DNA of 64,000 nucleotides. Source: Flavobacterium azizsancarii. Lineage in GTDB: Bacteria; Bacteroidota; Bacteroidia; Flavobacteriales; Flavobacteriaceae. The notes under the pieces were generated by a model, which saw only the letters and a list, made by a program, of their open reading frames with translations, did not search any database and had not been told where the DNA came from. The DNA is taken from the NCBI RefSeq assembly GCF_027980145.1, contig NZ_JAMZNK010000016.1, forward strand, positions 60,631 to 124,630, given 5' to 3'. Both the position numbers and the translations under genes were made by a program. This document shows, piece by piece, positions 9,584 through 18,691 of this stretch (within the stretch, counting starts at the first letter, position 1; the number at the start of each line of letters is the position of its first letter).

Positions 9584-10114
9584 TTATAGAGATTCAAGAA
9601 AAGAAAGATACTCTTGCGTGCTTTTTTCAATTCTTTGAGGAGAAGCATCATGCTCCGCACCATAAAAAGCAAACAAAGGTTTATAAGCCGCTTTGATATA
9701 ATCAAAAGTAACTTCAAACGGAGTCGTTAGTTGTTCTAAAGTGTATTTGTATCTTCCGGTTTCGCTATAATCTTCCTTGTTAATACCGGCAGAAATGGCC
9801 AATGCAATTTTTTTTGCAGCAACCTTATAACCGCTTTTACTGCCATAAGCCCATCCATGCGTTAGAACTTCATCCAGCCATTTTTTTAGTAAAGGCGGAC
9901 TATTGAACCAGTAAAACGGAAACTGAAATACAATCGTATCATGGTTTTCTATTAATTGCTGTTCCTTTTCAATATCAATCTTTTCATCCCGATATAAGGC
10001 ATATAAATCATGTATAGTGTATTGGTCAGGATATTGGTTCAATTCTTCGATCCATCTTTTGTTTATTAATGAGTTTTCAAGGTTTGGATGAATTATAATG
10101 ATAAGAGTTTTCAT
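9584..10114 (-). CDS. NAD(P)H-dependent flavodoxin-fold oxidoreductase, 176 aa
   Basis: FMN-dependent quinone/nitro-reductase of the KefF/MdaB/YwrO group. From the ATG at 10114 the protein starts MKTLIIIIHPNLENS, the phosphate-binding start of this fold; the upstream ATG at 10171 would add 19 residues that do not belong. The family hallmark FQFPFYWFNSPPLLKKWLDEV (about residues 72-92) followed by GWAYG is clear, as is the C-terminal HDASPQRIEKSTQEY region. Cytosolic, probably detoxifying quinones or electrophiles. It is divergent from an HxlR regulator, a classic arrangement in which the regulator senses electrophiles or redox stress and controls the reductase. Confidence 0.88.
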   Translation of the reverse strand: MKTLIIIIHPNLENSLINKRWIEELNQYPDQYTIHDLYALYRDEKIDIEKEQQLIENHDTIVFQFPFYWFNSPPLLKKWLDEVLTHGWAYGSKSGYKVAAKKIALAISAGINKEDYSETGRYKYTLEQLTTPFEVTFDYIKAAYKPLFAFYGAEHDASPQRIEKSTQEYLSFLESL

Positions 10115-10180
10115 TTTATAAGTATTAAAATTTAGAGATGCAAAGGTCGGGCTGATAAACAAATACAACAATAAGGGGCG

Positions 10181-10208
10181 AATTAATCATACAGTGATAA
10201 ATTAATCA
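10181..10208. promoter_or_regulatory. Candidate HxlR operator: direct repeats AATTAATCA
   Basis: AATTAATCA occurs at 10181-10189 and again at 10200-10208, 19 bp apart, about two helical turns, in the 159-bp divergent gap between the oxidoreductase and HxlR genes. Spacing suits a dimeric winged-helix regulator. Inferred only. Confidence 0.35.
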
Positions 10209-10244
10209 CCATAATGAATCTACAGGAAAACTCTTTTTTGTCTT

Positions 10245-10252
10245 TACTTTTG
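10245..10252 (+). promoter_or_regulatory. Candidate -7 box TACTTTTG of the HxlR gene
   Basis: TAnnTTTG match 22 bp before the start codon at 10274; no good -33 box. Confidence 0.4.
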
Positions 10253-10273
10253 TATTTCTAAAAGAGATAAAAG

Positions 10274-10627
10274 ATGTATCAGCGAAAAATACCAATTGAT
10301 TATAATTGCGGACTCAATGTAGCTATGGAAGTAGTAGGTTCTAAATGGAAATTTTGTTTACTGGATGAAATTTCAAAAGGGACAAAACGCCCCAAAGACC
10401 TTGTTAACGCTGTAAATGGAATTACAAAACGAGTATTGCAAAATCAATTAAAAGAACTGGAATTTCACGGACTTTTAGGAAAAACAATCTATACAGAAAT
10501 TCCTTTGCGGGTAGAATATTTTCTAACAGCATCCGGAGAATCTCTTATGCCCTTGATTGTCGCTATTGATAAATGGGGATTAGAATTTGCACCTCAGTTA
10601 AAAAAGATTTTAGAAACAGAAGATTAA
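10274..10627 (+). CDS. HxlR-family winged-helix transcriptional regulator, 117 aa
   Basis: Typical length and layout for HxlR/MarR-like regulators: an early cysteine in DYNCGLNVAMEVVGSKWKFCLL (Cys near residue 12, common redox-sensing position), the recognition region RPKDLVNAVNGITKRVLQNQLKELEFHGLL (about 45-75), the wing VEYFLTASGESLMPLI, and a dimerisation helix at the end. Divergent from the NAD(P)H oxidoreductase, it probably represses or activates that gene in response to quinones, aldehydes or oxidants. Cytoplasmic DNA-binding protein. Confidence 0.9.
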   Translation: MYQRKIPIDYNCGLNVAMEVVGSKWKFCLLDEISKGTKRPKDLVNAVNGITKRVLQNQLKELEFHGLLGKTIYTEIPLRVEYFLTASGESLMPLIVAIDKWGLEFAPQLKKILETED

Positions 10628-10720
10628 AAGATTAAATCCCTTCGAATAGCAGAGCTTATTATTTTTAAATAGTAGTAAGTTATTGATTACCTTTATATAA
10701 AACATATAATAAAACGTTTT

Positions 10721-13273
10721 ATGGAAAGTAATTCTGACTCCGAAAATAGTTTTTGGAATTTAAGTATTGATGATGCTTATCGTAAGTTAGCAGCAAACTC
10801 AAAAGGACTGGATGATACAGAAGTTGCCCGAAGATTAAAGCAATACGGTCCCAATACCTTAAAAAATAATGCAAATACCTCCATGTTTATTCTGTTTCTT
10901 TCGCAGTTTAAAAGTCCAATTACCATTCTGCTTATTGTTGCAGCCATTTTATCAGCAGGTTTAGGAGATATTTCAGATACAGTAATTATTCTCTGTATCA
11001 TAATATTAAGCAGTCTTCTTGGTTTTTGGCAGGAAAAAGGAGCAGCCAATGCAGTAAAAGAATTATTGAAAATGGTTACCTTAAAATGTCGGGTAATCAG
11101 AAAAGGAACTTCAAAAGAAATTGCTGTCGAAGAAGTTGTTCCCGGAGACATTGTTACTTTATCAGCCGGAGATATTATTCCCGGTGATTGTCTTTTATTA
11201 GATTCCAAAGAATTATTTGTTGATGAAGCCGCTTTTACCGGAGAAACCTTTCCTGTAGAAAAGGAGAGTGGCGATCCGCTTCCGGCAAATACAGTACTTT
11301 CTAAAAGAAGCAATACCTTGTTTATGGGATCCAGTGTCATAAGCGGAAAAGCAACAGCACTTGTAATGGCAACCGGAAAACAAACAGAATTCGGTAAAAT
11401 ATCCACTACACTTCAGTCAAAAGCACCCGAAACAGATTTTGAACTCGGAATTCGCAAGTTTGGCTATTTGTTGATGGAAGTAACATTAGTTCTGGTCATT
11501 ATTATTTTTGGTGTCAATGTATTTCTTAATAAACCTATTCTTGATTCCTTCTTATTTTCTCTCGCACTTGCTGTAGGTTTGACACCACAATTACTTCCCG
11601 CTATCATCAGTGTCAATCTTTCGACAGGAGCAAAAAGAATGGCAAAATTACAGGTTATTGTAAAACGTCTTTCTTCTATAGAAAATATTGGCAGCATGAA
11701 CATTCTTTGTTCAGATAAAACAGGTACAATTACCGCAGGAAAAGTAAACTTAAAAGATACATTAGACATTAACGGAAACCATAATGATAAAGTATTAGAA
11801 TATGCCTGGCTAAATGCTTCCCTTCAGCAAGGGTTTAAAAATCCTATAGACGAGGCCATAGTTTTGGCTTATAAAGAAACAGCGAAAACTTTTACGGTAC
11901 AATCTGAGATCCCGTATGATTTTATCCGAAAACGTCTTACCATAGTAGTCAAAGGAGAAAAAGAAAATCTGGCGATTACCAAAGGCGCTTTGAACTCTAT
12001 TGTATCAATTTGCAGTCAGGCTGAATTGGCCGAAGGAAAATTATCCAATATTGCAGATTCTAAAGCATCAATCCAGGCGCAATATGAAAAATTAAGCGAA
12101 GCCGGTTTTAGAACTTTAGGTGTCGCATACAAACCCGTTAAAGATGCAGGTGATTTTAATCGCGACGACGAAAAAGATATGATTTTCTTAGGATTCATCA
12201 CATTATTTGATCCTCCAAAACCAAATGTCGAAGCGATAATCAACAAACTGAATACACTAGGCGTAAAGCTTAAAATTATTACAGGAGATAATGCCCTGGT
12301 AGCAAAAAGCCTGGCGTTGCAGGTAGGGATTAAAGATCCAAAAATAGTAACTGGTGCCGAATTGCAAAAAATGACCAAAGCCGCATTAATGCATCAGGCG
12401 ATTCATACCGATATTTTTGCAGAAGTAGAACCCAACCAAAAAGAACGTATTATTTCGATCCTGAAAAGCGGAGGTAATGTAGTAGGTTTTATGGGGGACG
12501 GGATCAATGATGCTCCGGCGCTGCATACCGCAGATGTGGGTATATCTGTAGATACAGCAGTAGATGTGGCCAAAGAAGCCGCAGATATTGTATTGCTAAG
12601 CCAGGATCTTGATGTTTTGACAAATGGTATCGTCGAAGGCCGAAAAACGTTTACCAACACCATGAAATATATTTTTATGGCAACAAGCGCCAATTTCGGA
12701 AATATGTTCAGTATGGCAGGAGCTTCGTTATTTCTTCCTTTTTTACCATTATTACCCAAACAAATTCTATTGACAAATTTGTTGACTGATTTTCCTGAAA
12801 TGGCAATCGCAACAGATCGTGTCGATGATCTTAATATACAAGAACCGCAACGTTGGGATATTTCTTTTATCAGAAAATTTATGGTTGTTTTTGGATTATT
12901 AAGTTCTGTATTTGATTTTCTGATGTTTGGTGTTTTATTGTTTATTTTTCATGCCAAAGAAAAAGAATTTCAGACCGCATGGTTTATAGAATCAGTAATT
13001 TCAGCAACCTTAATCGTACTTGTTGTTAGAACCAGATTACCATTTTTTAAGAGCTTGCCCGGTAAATATTTGTCAATCGCAACAGCAATAATTGTATTGT
13101 TTGTTCTGGCATTGCCTTTTACACCATTTGCAGGATGGTTTGATTTTGTAAAATTACCCTTTATGCTTTATGTGTGGATGTTCTTATTAATAGCAACCTA
13201 TATCGTATCTGCCGAGCTTGTAAAGCATAAGTTCTATAAAGTAATGATGAAAAAACATCGAAAACATCGATAA
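10721..13273 (+). CDS. mgtA: Magnesium-translocating P-type ATPase (MgtA/MgtB type), 850 aa
   Basis: Inner-membrane P3B-type ATPase importing Mg2+. Order: cytoplasmic N-terminus, TM1-2 (about 55-103), actuator domain with TGE at 173-175, TM3-4 (about 248-300, with GLTPQLLPAI in TM4), phosphorylation motif DKTGT at 332-336, nucleotide-binding domain, hinge GDGINDAP near 592-599, then about six C-terminal TM segments. The length and the sequences FGNMFSMAGASLFLPFLPLLPKQILLTNLLTD and DFPEMAIATDRVD are characteristic of MgtA/B rather than Ca2+ pumps. It has its own start 93 bp after the HxlR gene and is followed by a 455-bp repeat-rich gap, so probably monocistronic. A short MgtC homologue lies 5.4 kb downstream. 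Confidence 0.92.
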   Translation: MESNSDSENSFWNLSIDDAYRKLAANSKGLDDTEVARRLKQYGPNTLKNNANTSMFILFLSQFKSPITILLIVAAILSAGLGDISDTVIILCIIILSSLLGFWQEKGAANAVKELLKMVTLKCRVIRKGTSKEIAVEEVVPGDIVTLSAGDIIPGDCLLLDSKELFVDEAAFTGETFPVEKESGDPLPANTVLSKRSNTLFMGSSVISGKATALVMATGKQTEFGKISTTLQSKAPETDFELGIRKFGYLLMEVTLVLVIIIFGVNVFLNKPILDSFLFSLALAVGLTPQLLPAIISVNLSTGAKRMAKLQVIVKRLSSIENIGSMNILCSDKTGTITAGKVNLKDTLDINGNHNDKVLEYAWLNASLQQGFKNPIDEAIVLAYKETAKTFTVQSEIPYDFIRKRLTIVVKGEKENLAITKGALNSIVSICSQAELAEGKLSNIADSKASIQAQYEKLSEAGFRTLGVAYKPVKDAGDFNRDDEKDMIFLGFITLFDPPKPNVEAIINKLNTLGVKLKIITGDNALVAKSLALQVGIKDPKIVTGAELQKMTKAALMHQAIHTDIFAEVEPNQKERIISILKSGGNVVGFMGDGINDAPALHTADVGISVDTAVDVAKEAADIVLLSQDLDVLTNGIVEGRKTFTNTMKYIFMATSANFGNMFSMAGASLFLPFLPLLPKQILLTNLLTDFPEMAIATDRVDDLNIQEPQRWDISFIRKFMVVFGLLSSVFDFLMFGVLLFIFHAKEKEFQTAWFIESVISATLIVLVVRTRLPFFKSLPGKYLSIATAIIVLFVLALPFTPFAGWFDFVKLPFMLYVWMFLLIATYIVSAELVKHKFYKVMMKKHRKHR

Positions 13274-13285
13274 AGATTTTTGTGT

Positions 13286-13497
13286 CCTGACAGGTTTCCA
13301 AAACCTGTTAGGTATCCCATATCAAATTAACCAAATTTTATTACATTAGATTATCCCAACAGGTTTCCAAAACCTGTTAGGTATTCGTATATCGCAGTCT
13401 CAACGTTTAACTGATATTAAGTAATTAATAAGGGCCAATTTTCTTAGTATTTTAAAAATCGATTCAATACCTGACAGGTTTTGGAAACCTGTTAGGA
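13286..13497. repeat. Three ACAGGTTT-type hairpin elements
   Basis: Copies at 13286-13315 and 13354-13385 read (C)ACAGGTTTCCAAAACCTGT plus TAGGTAT; a third at 13466-13497 is inverted (CCTGACAGGTTTTGGAAACC). Each can form a hairpin with stem ACAGGTTT/AACCTGT. A degenerate copy lies near 43003-43050. They follow mgtA but lack T tracts, so they are dispersed intergenic elements rather than ordinary terminators. Confidence 0.75.
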
Positions 13498-13578
13498 TCA
13501 CCGGGTTTTATGAAATAATTTATCTTTTATTTATGATTAAAATAAGGTTTGCTTCGGTAAAAGCGTTAAAATAATCGT

Positions 13579-13586
13579 TATATTTG
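13579..13586 (+). promoter_or_regulatory. Candidate -7 box TATATTTG of the efflux operon
   Basis: Exact TAnnTTTG match in the gap after mgtA, 143 bp before the TolC-like gene; the best promoter candidate for the four efflux genes. A TTTG at 13548 is a little too far for a standard -33 box. Confidence 0.45.
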
Positions 13587-13728
13587 ATATACTTATTCGT
13601 TTTAGCTACCATTACTATGAATAACGTATCAAATCCCCTTTATACAAATCCACAATACGCATAAAGCATTTTTTGTTGTCTAATACTCACGTTACAATTT
13701 ATTTTTTTAATTTAAATTAAATTCAGGT

Positions 13729-15069
13729 ATGAGATCATTTATGATAAATACTTTAATGGTGGTTTTTATTGTTCATTCAGTTTATGTTTCTGCACAAACG
13801 ATTGAACAAAATAAGCTGCCAACAGTATGGAGTCTTGAACAATGTATTGCCTATTCAAAAGAGCAAAACATTCAAATTAACACATTGCGTTTAACAACAA
13901 AATCTACAGAACAGGATTTATTGTTATCAAAAGCCGCTAAATTCCCTAATCTTCTTGGGAGTGCGTCGCAAACATTTACTAATGCCAAAAATGCAGATGT
14001 AGTTGTGGGTGGTTTTCAGACACAAGCAAGTTTTGCAGGTAATTATGCTTTAAATTCCTCGATGGTTTTATACAACGGAGGGTATCTGAATAATGACATA
14101 AAACAGAAAGAACTTTTTATTAAATCAGCACAATTTAATGCCGAAGCTGCTGAGAATGATGTTACGGTGTTGATCACACAATCGTACTTAACCATTCTTT
14201 TAGCCAAAGAAAACAGTGTTTATTTGAGTGAGATTTTAGAAACTTCTAAAGCACAGCTCAAATTAGGAGAATTAAAATACAACGCCGGAAGTATTGCCAA
14301 AAAAGATTTTGTTTTATTAAAAGCACAAGTCGCAACAGACAATTATAATCTGATTGCTTCTCAGAACACCGAGCGCCAGAATATTTTGACCTTAAAACAG
14401 TTACTACAGCTGCCGTCAGGATATAATTTGAATATTCAGAAACCGGGAACTTTAGAAACTACTTTACCGGTTGTAAATTTAGAAGATGCTCAAAAAATAG
14501 CTTTAGAACAAAGACCGGAAATAAAAAGCAGTCAATTAGAAAAAGAAGCTGCTGATCTGGAATTACGAAAAGCAAAAGCAGGTTTTTTACCTACACTTGC
14601 AGCAAGCGGAACTCTGGCATCAGGATATTCGGATAATCAGAACACGCCATATCCTACACAGATCGACAATAATTTTTACCAGCGTTTGGGGCTTTCACTG
14701 ACCATTCCGGTATTTAATAACCGAATAGCCAAAACCGGTGTCGAAAAATCGAAGATCGCAATTGATCAGTCCAAACTCGATCTTACCAATACACAAACCA
14801 TACTTTCTCAAAAAGTAGAGCAAGCGTATATAAATGTATTGAATGCGCAATCTCAGTTTACGGCTGCTGAAGAGCAACTCGATGCGAACACAGAAAATTA
14901 CCGAATCGCAAACGAACAATTAAGGTTAGGCGGAATCAGTACTGTAGATTATCTGCTGGAAAAGAATCTGTACATTCAGGCATTTCAAAATTTTATACAA
15001 TCGAAATACAATGCGATCGTGAGTTTAAAAATATACGATTTCTTTAAAGGAGATCCAATCAAACTATAA
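13729..15069 (+). CDS. TolC-family outer membrane efflux protein, 446 aa
   Basis: Outer-membrane channel of a tripartite efflux system. Signal peptide of about 22 residues (ending YVSAQ), then two OEP repeats: WSLEQCIAYSKEQNIQI starts the first helical hairpin, and VNLEDAQKIALEQRPEIKSSQLEKEAADLELRKAKAGFLPTL is the textbook start of the second. The barrel strands AASGTLASGYS and RLGLSLTIPVFN are visible. Length fits the family. Ten base pairs separate it from the membrane fusion protein, so it is the first gene of the operon. Confidence 0.93.
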   Translation: MRSFMINTLMVVFIVHSVYVSAQTIEQNKLPTVWSLEQCIAYSKEQNIQINTLRLTTKSTEQDLLLSKAAKFPNLLGSASQTFTNAKNADVVVGGFQTQASFAGNYALNSSMVLYNGGYLNNDIKQKELFIKSAQFNAEAAENDVTVLITQSYLTILLAKENSVYLSEILETSKAQLKLGELKYNAGSIAKKDFVLLKAQVATDNYNLIASQNTERQNILTLKQLLQLPSGYNLNIQKPGTLETTLPVVNLEDAQKIALEQRPEIKSSQLEKEAADLELRKAKAGFLPTLAASGTLASGYSDNQNTPYPTQIDNNFYQRLGLSLTIPVFNNRIAKTGVEKSKIAIDQSKLDLTNTQTILSQKVEQAYINVLNAQSQFTAAEEQLDANTENYRIANEQLRLGGISTVDYLLEKNLYIQAFQNFIQSKYNAIVSLKIYDFFKGDPIKL

Positions 15070-15079
15070 AAAGAGCAAA

Positions 15080-16357
15080 ATGAAAAAAAATAAATTAATA
15101 ATCATTATCATCATTGGGTTGTTAGTTATAGGAGGTATAGGATACTTTATTTTTCATAAAGAGGGTAATAAAGTAGAATTGGTTACCGAAAACCCTCATT
15201 ATGGAGATATCGCGACCAGTGTAACAGCCACAGGAAAAATTCAGCCCGTAGATACTGTCGCAGTAGGAACACAAGTTTCAGGTACAATACAAAAGGTATT
15301 TGTAGATTTTAATTCCGTTGTAAAAAAAGGGCAATTATTAGCCCAGATAGATCAATCATTATTGATGGCACAAGTAGAGCAAATTGCAGCCAATTTACAA
15401 TTATCAAAAAATAACCTGAGTTACCAGCAATCTAATTTCAACAGACAGAGTGAATTATACAAAGCAGGAGGAATCAGCAGAGCCGATTATGAAACAGCAA
15501 GAAACCTATATGAAGTGGCAAAAGACAATGTAAACAGCGTTGCCGCACAATTAAAATCAGTACAAAAAAGCCTTTCGTTTACCAATATTTTTTCGCCAAT
15601 AGACGGTACTGTTTTATCGCGAAAAGTAAGCGAAGGACAAACTGTAGCGGCAAGTTTAAATACGCCAACATTATTTAGTATCGCCAAAGATTTAACCAAG
15701 ATGCAGGTTCAGGCATCTGTAGATGAAGCTGACGTTGGAAACGTAAAGGTGGGAGAAAATGCAAGTTTTACCGTAGATGCCTTTCCGGATGATGTGTTTA
15801 AAGGGACCGTGATCGAAGTGCGTTTGCAACCCACGATTTCATCAAATGTTGTGACGTATACCACTATTATCAACGCTCCAAATGATGATTTAAAGCTCAA
15901 GCCCGGAATGACGGCCAATATCATTATTTACACCAATGTAGTAAAAAACACCTTGCTGATTTCTGCAAAAGCAGTGGCATTTCAGCCTGATTCTACTTTA
16001 GGAAAGCAATTTAAAATCAGAAAATTGTCTTTAGGAAATGATAAAGGAAAACACAAAGGAAACCATAACGGTGGGAATGGAAATAAATATGGAAGTAACT
16101 CACAATCCAATAATAAAGCTCCGGATACTATCGATCATAAAAAGGCGATTGTCTGGAAAAGGGTAGGAGATTCTATAATTCCCAAACATATCAGAATAGG
16201 ATTGGATGATGACATCAATGTGCAGGTTATTAAAGGAATAACAGCACAAGATGAAATTGTTACCGGAGTCAATTCCTTAAAACAATCCAAAAGCACCAAA
16301 GCAACAGAATCAAGTCCGTTTATGCCAAAACGTGGTGGAGGCGGCGGAAAAAGATAA
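15080..16357 (+). CDS. macA: MacA-like periplasmic adaptor (HlyD/RND MFP family), 425 aa
   Basis: Links the MacB pump to the TolC-like channel. One N-terminal membrane anchor (about residues 5-24), barrel-sandwich half motif TGKIQPVDTVAVGTQVSGTIQKV and VKKGQLLAQID, an alpha-hairpin (about 90-165), the second lipoyl half SPIDGTVLSRKVSEGQTV, then beta-barrel domain DEADVGNVKVGENASFTVDAFP and LKPGMTANIIIYT. Residues about 315-345 form an unusual low-complexity Lys/Gly/Asn/His insert, and the tail is Gly-rich (GGGGGKR). Cotranscribed with the upstream TolC gene (10 bp apart) and probably with the ABC genes behind it. Confidence 0.92.
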   Translation: MKKNKLIIIIIIGLLVIGGIGYFIFHKEGNKVELVTENPHYGDIATSVTATGKIQPVDTVAVGTQVSGTIQKVFVDFNSVVKKGQLLAQIDQSLLMAQVEQIAANLQLSKNNLSYQQSNFNRQSELYKAGGISRADYETARNLYEVAKDNVNSVAAQLKSVQKSLSFTNIFSPIDGTVLSRKVSEGQTVAASLNTPTLFSIAKDLTKMQVQASVDEADVGNVKVGENASFTVDAFPDDVFKGTVIEVRLQPTISSNVVTYTTIINAPNDDLKLKPGMTANIIIYTNVVKNTLLISAKAVAFQPDSTLGKQFKIRKLSLGNDKGKHKGNHNGGNGNKYGSNSQSNNKAPDTIDHKKAIVWKRVGDSIIPKHIRIGLDDDINVQVIKGITAQDEIVTGVNSLKQSKSTKATESSPFMPKRGGGGGKR

Positions 16358-16384
16358 ATTATAATAGATTTTTATTTATAAAAT

Positions 16385-16438
16385 CTATGTTTCTATGTGT
16401 TAAAATAATTATGCCCAAAGTATTAAATACATTGAGAA
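16385..16438 (+). repeat. CTATGTTTCTATGTG dispersed element, copy 1
   Basis: Starts CTATGTTTCTATGTG and continues GTTAAAATAATTATG. It lies within the 94-bp gap inside the efflux operon, just before the ATPase gene. The copy near 27700 shares this core and most of the next ~30 bases. Confidence 0.7.
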
Positions 16439-16451
16439 AAAATAAATTGTA

Positions 16452-17213
16452 ATGGGAAAAAAGATTCTTGAAATACAAGACCTGAAAAGAGAATTCACGA
16501 TGGGATCTGAAACCGTCAGAGCACTAAAAGGGATTTCTTTTGATGTTATGGAAGGCGAATTCCTGACCATTATGGGAAGTAGCGGTTCCGGAAAAACGAC
16601 TTTGCTTAATATTTTAGGCTGTTTGGATAAACCATCAGACGGGAATTATTTATTAGACGGAGTCAACGTTAAATCATTATCTAAAAATGAATTGGCGGCA
16701 CTACGTAATACCAAGATTGGTTTTATTTTTCAATCGTATAATCTTTTGGCGCGTACCTCTGCAATAGAAAATGTAGAACTGCCTTTACTGTATAATCCCA
16801 GTGTTTCTACAAAAGAAAGACGAGAAAAAGCCATTCATGCCTTAGAAGCCGTCAAGTTAGCAGATCGTCTGGATCACTTTCCCAATCAGCTTTCCGGAGG
16901 ACAGCAACAGCGGGTAGCAATTGCGCGAGCATTAGTAAACGATCCGGTTATGATCCTTGCCGATGAAGCTACGGGAAACCTGGATACCAGAACTTCTTAT
17001 GAAATCATGGCGTTGATCCAGGAATTGAATACACAGGGAAAAACAATCATTTTTGTAACCCATGAACCTGATATCGCTGCTTTTAGCAATAGAACTGTGA
17101 CACTGAGAGACGGAAGAATAATGAAAGATTTTAATAACCAAAGCATAAAATCTGCCAAACAAATGCTCGCAGATTTTCATGTAGATGAAGATTATAAATA
17201 TGAAAATAGCTAA
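16452..17213 (+). CDS. ABC transporter ATP-binding protein (MacB/LolD type), 253 aa
   Basis: ATPase half of a MacB-like exporter. Walker [10 protein letters not shown] (about residues 40-48), Q-loop [21 protein letters not shown], signature [15 protein letters not shown] (about 147-161), Walker [14 protein letters not shown] and H-loop FVTHEP. In E. coli MacB ATPase and permease are one chain; here, as usual in Bacteroidota, they are two genes that overlap by 14 bp. The C-terminus after the H-loop ([27 protein letters not shown]) is somewhat longer than in LolD. Confidence 0.93.
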   Translation: MGKKILEIQDLKREFTMGSETVRALKGISFDVMEGEFLTIMGSSGSGKTTLLNILGCLDKPSDGNYLLDGVNVKSLSKNELAALRNTKIGFIFQSYNLLARTSAIENVELPLLYNPSVSTKERREKAIHALEAVKLADRLDHFPNQLSGGQQQRVAIARALVNDPVMILADEATGNLDTRTSYEIMALIQELNTQGKTIIFVTHEPDIAAFSNRTVTLRDGRIMKDFNNQSIKSAKQMLADFHVDEDYKYENS

Positions 17214-18420
17214 TCTTTTTCTCATCGCCTTAAAGGCTTTACGCCGTAATAAGCTTCGTGCATTACTAACCATGCTCGGAATCATTATTGGTGTAGCATC
17301 TGTAATTGCAATGGTTGCCATAGGTCAGGGTTCTAAAAAAAGCATTCAGGATCAACTATCAAGTATGGGATCTAATATGATCACCATTCGTCCAAACAGT
17401 AATGTTACTGCCGGAGCGCGTCTGGATATTTCGAGCGTACAAACGCTGACACTTAGTGATGTAGAAGCCCTGAAAAAAGAATCGGTACATCTTAATGCGA
17501 TTTCTCCTGCCGTTTCCAGTAAAGGGCAAGCGATTAATGGTGCTTTGAACTGGCCAACAAGTATGCAGGGCGTAAGTGTTGATTACCTCAAAATTAGAGA
17601 TTGGCCACTAAAAGAAGGGATCGCTTTTCGAGAATCAGATGTGCATACGGCAAATAAAGTGTGTTTGATTGGTCAGACCGTAGTCGATAATATTTTTCCG
17701 TATGGCGTAGATCCAATCGGGCAGATTATTAGGTTTAATAAAATTCCGTTTAGGATTATTGGGGTTTTAGAATCAAAAGGAGAAAATGCGTTTGGACAAG
17801 ATCAGGATGATATCATTATTGCTCCTTACAGCACCGTACAAAAAAGGATAACCAACTCAATTTATCTTCAAAACATTTATGCCTCGACAGTCGATGAAAG
17901 TCAGACACAACTGGCAACAGATGAAATTGAGCAAATTATGCGCACAGCACATCGATTGAAAGCAAAAGATGAAGACGATTTCTCCGTACGAACACAAGCC
18001 GAATTAATCAATACTTTTAGTTCTACCAGTCAGTTATTGACCGTATTGTTAACCGCTATTTCAGGAATTTCGCTATTGATTGGCGGAATCGGCATTATGA
18101 ATATTATGTATGTTTCGGTTACAGAACGAACCAAAGAAATAGGATTGCGTATGTCGATAGGCGCAAACGGAAGAGATATTTTATTGCAATTTTTAGTCGA
18201 AGCCATATTAATCAGCCTTACCGGAGGATTAATCGGGATTGTATTAGGAATAGTAGCTTCTGAGTTAATACAATTCTTTTTGCATTGGCCTACTTTGATT
18301 TCAGAATCTTCGGTGATACTATCTTTTCTGGTTTGTGCGATAACCGGTATTTTCTTTGGATATTATCCGGCATTAAAAGCATCCAAACTAGATCCAATTG
18401 AAGCTTTGCATTTTGAATAA
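17200..18420 (+). CDS. macB: ABC transporter permease, MacB-like, 406 aa
   Basis: Inner-membrane permease. The ATG at 17200 (MKIANLF...) is preferred over the one at 17185 because the family starts this way and gives the usual short overlap with the ATPase gene. TM1 near residues 20-42 (AMLTMLGIIIGVASVIAMVAIG-like), then the MacB periplasmic domain (about 45-270), then FtsX-type TM2-4, including the conserved loop GIGIMNIMYVSVTERTKEIGLRMSIGA and the terminal ALKASKLDPIEALHFE. Substrate cannot be read; homologues export macrolides, peptides or siderophores. Confidence 0.92.
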   Translation: MKIANLFLIALKALRRNKLRALLTMLGIIIGVASVIAMVAIGQGSKKSIQDQLSSMGSNMITIRPNSNVTAGARLDISSVQTLTLSDVEALKKESVHLNAISPAVSSKGQAINGALNWPTSMQGVSVDYLKIRDWPLKEGIAFRESDVHTANKVCLIGQTVVDNIFPYGVDPIGQIIRFNKIPFRIIGVLESKGENAFGQDQDDIIIAPYSTVQKRITNSIYLQNIYASTVDESQTQLATDEIEQIMRTAHRLKAKDEDDFSVRTQAELINTFSSTSQLLTVLLTAISGISLLIGGIGIMNIMYVSVTERTKEIGLRMSIGANGRDILLQFLVEAILISLTGGLIGIVLGIVASELIQFFLHWPTLISESSVILSFLVCAITGIFFGYYPALKASKLDPIEALHFE

Positions 18421-18475
18421 TGCTGAAAATTCTTATATTTGTTGTTTTGAATAAGCTCATTGAGAGTAAAGAAAT

Positions 18476-18617
18476 AACACATAAAAACATAGATTTTTTT
18501 CTATTTTGAATAAAGATCAAAATAAGCAAATATTTGCTTCACATTGCTATGTGGTAATATTGAAAGTGAAACGGTCTTTTACAGGATTCTAAAAGCTATG
18601 TTTCTATGTGTTAAAAT
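18476..18617. repeat. Inverted and direct CTATG...TATGTG elements between macB and mgtC-like gene
   Basis: An inverted copy (AACACATAAAAACATAG, 18476-18492) and a direct copy (18596-18617, CTATGTTTCTATGTG plus GTTAAAAT) bracket about 100 bp that also holds GCTATGTGG at 18546. The arrangement could fold into a large hairpin. The direct copy ends 75 bp before the MgtC-like start. Confidence 0.65.
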
Positions 18618-18691
18618 GATTACCAACAACAATTTGTATTTCTTTATTAAAAAAAGGGAATAAGAATATTTAATAATATAAAACAATAATT

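Noticed and set aside
9523..9717. 64-aa minus-strand ORF overlapping the oxidoreductase
   Set aside because: Overlaps the true oxidoreductase frame and has no independent start context.
13286..13497. Terminators of mgtA
   Set aside because: Hairpins lack T tracts and occur in both orientations; they look like dispersed elements.
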